Shown: positions 61,875-64,000 of the stretch, piece by piece
Layout: each line of letters starts with the position of its first letter
How positions within the stretch are numbered: position 1 is the stretch's first letter
Assembly: GCA_043819345.1 (NCBI GenBank)
Contig: JBDREX010000010.1
Location: 101,509 to 165,508, forward strand
DNA: 64,000 bases
Origin: CAYRDK01 sp043819345
Lineage (GTDB): Bacteria; Omnitrophota; Gorgyraeia; Velamenicoccales; Velamenicoccaceae
Direction: 5' to 3'
Notes under the pieces: generated by a model
Told to the model about the DNA's origin: nothing
What the model saw: the letters and a program-made list of their open reading frames with translations, nothing else
Databases searched by the model: none
Translations under genes and position numbers: made by a program

Positions 61875-62188
61875 TAGGTTCTCGTCCTTCGTAAAAGAGA
61901 TATTATGCCTCTGGGTAATTTTTGACTATTTTAAAAATTAAATGAGCCGCGAAGGACTCCGGACCTTATGGCCCTAGAACCATCGCTCGGCTTTCAGCCT
62001 CACTCTCCATAGGGGCTTCGCCCCTCTGGCGTTCCTCTGCACCTATCGGTGCATCGTCACTGTCACCCCTAAACCCTGGGGAAATATTTTCCCCAGACCC
62101 CTTTAGGTTCTCGTCCTTCGTAAAAGAGATATTATGCCTCTGGGTAATTTTTGACTATTTTAAAAATTAAATGAGCCGCGAAGGACTC
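61875..62188 (-). mobile_element. 144-bp structured insert flanked by 85-bp repeats of the tRNA-Lys 3' end and flank
   Basis: An 85-bp segment is repeated exactly at 61875-61959 and 62104-62188. The inner copy includes the last 17 bases of tRNA-Lys(CUU) plus 68 bases of flank. The 144 bases between are GC-richer than their surroundings and hold hairpins AGGGGCTTCGCCCCT, GCACC/GGTGC and CTGGGGAAA/TTTCCCCAG. The duplication begins at T-loop position 57, exactly as at tRNA-Gly. It has the form of att sites around a minimal or deleted element and codes for nothing recognisable. Confidence 0.65.
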
Positions 62189-62244
62189 GAACCTTCAACC
62201 CACTGATTAAGAGTCAGTTGCTCTACCGATTGAGCTAGCGGCCC
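62172..62244 (-). tRNA. tRNA-Lys(CUU)
   Basis: The minus strand begins GGGCCGCTAGCTC and closes GCGGCTC plus A. The anticodon arm ACTGA-CTCTTAA-TCAGT gives anticodon CTT. The T-arm is GAAGGTTCGAGTCCTTC. CCA is not encoded. It is the second lysine tRNA in the window, and its 3' end is duplicated downstream. Confidence 0.94.
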
Positions 62245-62278
62245 AAAATATTAGGCAATTACAGCGATAAAGATAGGT

Positions 62279-62307
62279 ATATTACCAGATTTAGCTTTTT
62301 GTGTAAA
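62279..62307 (-). promoter_or_regulatory. Promoter of tRNA-Lys(CUU)
   Basis: On the minus strand TTTACA, a 17-base spacer and TAATAT predict transcription from about 62271, 27 bases before the tRNA 5' end. Confidence 0.65.
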
Positions 62308-62343
62308 GCAGGAAAAAAGCCCTTCATAGACCTTCCAAAATAC

Positions 62344-62655
62344 TCAAAAACTAGCTATTTTCCTATCCAATATCTTCTTAACAAAAAAACCTATTAAATA
62401 AGCAACAAGATTCCATTGCAAAAAACCAAAAACAACCATCAGAAGCATCTGCCCCTTTACGGACATATCAAAGAAACTAACTAGCATGCTGGCAGGAAGC
62501 CCCATAAAAGCCAAGAGGAACCCCGCACCTTCAAAATTATCAACAGATGACGACAGATAGATCGTCCAAGCCAACAGAACAATAAGCAGCCACCATATAT
62601 TAGCAGCAACAAGAAACCACAAAAACAAAGGTATCTGTTTTATCTTCATTTGCAT
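62344..62655 (-). CDS. Small integral membrane protein, unknown
   Basis: The 103-residue product is almost wholly hydrophobic, with about three membrane segments (FLWFLVAANIWWLLIVLLAW; GFLLAFMGLPASMLVSFF; MLLMVVFGFLQWNLVAYLIGFF) and a basic C-terminus (KKILDRKIASF). I recognise no family. The ribosome-binding site is poor. It may belong with the pilin-like genes immediately upstream. Confidence 0.55.
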   Translation of the reverse strand: MQMKIKQIPLFLWFLVAANIWWLLIVLLAWTIYLSSSVDNFEGAGFLLAFMGLPASMLVSFFDMSVKGQMLLMVVFGFLQWNLVAYLIGFFVKKILDRKIASF

Positions 62656-62729
62656 GTGATCGCTAAAGACTACTTCAAATGCTTGAGCTCAACACCACAA
62701 AACCTATGATAAAAAAACCCTGCCTGCTT

Positions 62730-63047
62730 CTAATGCGTATGTTGCATAACACGATATGCCGAAATATTATAAATGTATTCCTCTCCAAAGGGGCATTTCG
62801 GAAGCTTATCAATATAATCTAAATCCGTAAGATTACTCAAAGCAACAGGCCAGCTACCCTGTTGTGCTTGATAAGATTCTATTTGGGCGTTTAAAGCAAC
62901 TACCTGAGCATAACAAGCCTGCTTCTGTGCTTCAATTTTTGCATAATGCATCGGAGGGATAATAAGCGCTGCCAAAACCGCAATCACCGCTACAACAACA
63001 ATTATCTCAACTAAAGTCATACCACGATATGAATTATTAATCTGCAT
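62730..63047 (-). CDS. Type IV pilin-like / pseudopilin protein
   Basis: A class III signal is clear: a short basic leader ends in RG, followed by MTLVEIIVVVAVIAVLAALI with glutamate at position +5 of the mature protein. The small C-terminal domain (about 80 residues) has AQIESYQAQQGSWP and two cysteines, as in competence or type II secretion pseudopilins. PilD (26006) should process it. I choose the ATG at 63047; a TTG four codons earlier abuts the upstream gene's stop. Confidence 0.85.
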   Translation of the reverse strand: MQINNSYRGMTLVEIIVVVAVIAVLAALIIPPMHYAKIEAQKQACYAQVVALNAQIESYQAQQGSWPVALSNLTDLDYIDKLPKCPFGEEYIYNISAYRVMQHTH

Positions 63048-63059
63048 ACTTATTGCCAA

Positions 63060-63326
63060 TTAAAGATCATTAAGCTCTTTCTCTCGTTCCAACGTTTTTT
63101 TATTAATATCCTCAACCTGGCTCTTAATACGGCTTAGAGCAGAATCATACTCCATTTTTACGGACTTCTGTTGACCCATAGATGGCTTTTTTGATTCTTT
63201 ATCAACAACAGGGCCTTGAACATAGCCTTGCAGCACCTTCATAACAAGAAAGAAAATCAGGCCTAAAGCCAACAAAAGCCCAATCAAAGACACAATACCC
63301 TGTTTATTCTGAAGAAGGTTTTTCAA
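63060..63326 (-). CDS. Small membrane protein with coiled-coil, next to pilin gene
   Basis: The 88-residue product has one membrane segment (IVSLIGLLLALGLIFFLVMKVLQGY) and a charged helical tail (RIKSQVEDINKKTLEREKELNDL). The N-terminus NKQGIVSLIGLL is reminiscent of pilin-like leaders but lacks glutamate at +5. It starts at a TTG and ends directly before the pilin-like gene, so it probably works with it. Family unknown. Confidence 0.5.
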   Translation of the reverse strand: MKNLLQNKQGIVSLIGLLLALGLIFFLVMKVLQGYVQGPVVDKESKKPSMGQQKSVKMEYDSALSRIKSQVEDINKKTLEREKELNDL

Positions 63327-63344
63327 GATTCTTATGCAGGCGCA

Positions 63345-63701
63345 CTATTTATTTAATAGCTTAAAAACAAAATTTCTTAAAATATCCCGATCTTGTTGAG
63401 AAATATCAATTAACTCAACACCAACATCATAACCTTTTTCGCGGCCAATGATCTCAAAATCCTTTACCCATGCCACCTTTCCACGCGATTTAATCACTTT
63501 TCCTACGGGCAATTCAATATCCAAAACCACTACATCCCCAATGTTAAGCCTTTCATAAACGATGAGGCAGATCCCTCCTTCAGAAATATTCTTTGAAACC
63601 CCTCTTACAACAGTATCCGAAGCAGTATTTTCAACAACTTTTTTCCAGTTAATATTAACATTGATGTCTAGCCTAGGATACCTTCGCTTCTCCTCATACA
63701 T
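63345..63701 (-). CDS. PilZ domain protein
   Basis: The 118-residue protein is a stand-alone PilZ domain that may bind cyclic-di-GMP: the RRYPRLD motif (RxxxR type) at the N-terminus and NISEGGICLIV (the [DN]xSxxG motif) follow in the right order. AGGAGG six bases before the ATG at 63701 decides the start over an upstream ATG. Its position next to pilin-like genes suggests control of pilus or motility. Confidence 0.88.
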   Translation of the reverse strand: MYEEKRRYPRLDINVNINWKKVVENTASDTVVRGVSKNISEGGICLIVYERLNIGDVVVLDIELPVGKVIKSRGKVAWVKDFEIIGREKGYDVGVELIDISQQDRDILRNFVFKLLNK

Positions 63702-63742
63702 CAAGTCCTCCTCGTAATACTTCAAGCCATCGCATGCAACGC

Positions 63743-63865
63743 TTAGCCCATTTTGCTATTGTTCAATAAAGACAAAATAAAATTTTTCATCTCATCTCGA
63801 TCTTGAGGATTTACTTCTGAAAACTCAACGCCAATATCATAACGCTTTTCATTAGACTTGCCCCG
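63743..63865 (-). pseudogene. Truncated second PilZ gene
   Basis: The minus-strand frame ending at 63743 encodes KRYDIGVEFSEVNPQDRDEM and then KNFILSLLNNSKMG. This aligns with the C-terminal third of the adjacent PilZ protein (KGYDVGVELIDISQQDRDIL, NFVFKLLNK). The RxxxR and NxSxxG parts are missing; a stop codon lies a few codons further upstream and the new plus-strand gene starts beyond it. It is a decayed tandem copy. Confidence 0.75.
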
Positions 63866-63923
63866 TTTTTTTAGCGATAGTGTCCTCAAACAGAAGGGTT
63901 AATTCACTTTAGGCAATTTGTAG

Positions 63924-63942
63924 TATAATACCCAAAAGGAGG
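63924..63942 (+). promoter_or_regulatory. -10 element and ribosome-binding site of a plus-strand gene
   Basis: TATAAT (63924-63929) is followed by AGGAGG (63937-63942). No good -35 hexamer is seen. The short gap implies a short or near-absent leader unless transcription starts further upstream. Confidence 0.45.
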
Positions 63943-63948
63943 CCACCA

Positions 63949-64000
63949 TTGGAACCCATGATGAATACAAATATAAAGAAAGAACGATTAAAACTGACCC
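63949..64000 (+). CDS. Start of a plus-strand gene (runs off the window)
   Basis: AGGAGG stands six bases before a TTG that opens a frame MEPMMNTNIKKERLKLT continuing past the window end. ATG codons at 63958 and 63961 are alternative starts. Seventeen residues are too few to name the product. It is divergent from the PilZ genes. Confidence 0.55.
   Translation, partial: MEPMMNTNIKKERLKLT

Noticed and set aside
1..64000. CRISPR array, IS element, prophage or replication origin
   Set aside because: No regularly spaced repeats, transposase or phage structural genes, or DnaA-box cluster were seen. The only recombinase is the XerC/D-type housekeeping enzyme.

Overview
The window reads as chromosome of a didermic (LPS-bearing), AT-leaning bacterium. 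I infer an uncultivated lineage of the Candidatus Omnitrophota type, or another deep-branching Gram-negative phylum. The reasons are the Kdo/lipid A/heptosyltransferase gene set, several unusual fusions of LPS enzymes, a type IV pilin locus with PilZ proteins, a cluster of radical SAM enzymes, and many intercistronic hairpin repeats. This taxonomic placement is inference; no rRNA gene is present. No transposase, CRISPR array or prophage was seen.

Layout. Bases 1-52,298 are read almost entirely from the minus strand. In that block, from right to left (the direction of transcription), come: msbA; rpsB-tsf-pyrH-frr; tRNA-Lys(UUU), tRNA-Leu(UAG) and tRNA-Gly(GCC); a regulatory PTS set (ptsN, yvcK-like, ptsH, ptsI) with a sugar nucleotidyltransferase; metK and ahcY; a large unknown envelope protein; pfkA and a class II aldolase; ilvD-ilvB-ilvN-ilvC-leuA; aroE-pilD-aroC; a terminator; a new unit aroK-dprA-topA-xerC; then waaA-lpxK-lpxL/ELM1 and a run of glycosyltransferases; and finally the Kdo/heptose operon (DHS-like protein, rfaE1, kdsB, kdsA, kdsD, kdsC, lptC/A, lptB), which ends at a terminator in front of a partial tig gene.

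At 52.3-52.5 kb there is a divergent pair of consensus-like promoters. One drives msbA leftward. The other drives a short plus-strand unit (a GnnA-like oxidoreductase and lpxB). From 54.5 to 61.7 kb the minus strand carries a compact accessory operon: four radical SAM proteins (a B12-binding type, two of spore-photoproduct-lyase type, one SPASM-like), a DUF362 ferredoxin, a nucleoside phosphorylase-like protein, a PCP_red protein and a macrodomain protein. This is the best candidate for an undescribed pathway. The right end has tRNA-Lys(CUU), small membrane and pilin-like proteins, a PilZ gene, a decayed second PilZ copy, and the start of a plus-strand gene.

Two structural themes stand out. 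(1) Short structured inserts flanked by long direct repeats occur three times. Two of them split off a copy of the 3' end of a tRNA gene at exactly the same T-loop position. (2) Intercistronic spacers repeatedly hold hairpins built from degenerate reiterated 'words' or from a CGGGTTTAACCCG core. In one case most arm mismatches become G-U pairs only on the transcribed strand, which suggests RNA-level function.

Together the genes cover lipid A-Kdo-heptose core synthesis and export, branched-chain and aromatic amino acid synthesis, the SAM cycle, and core translation factors.
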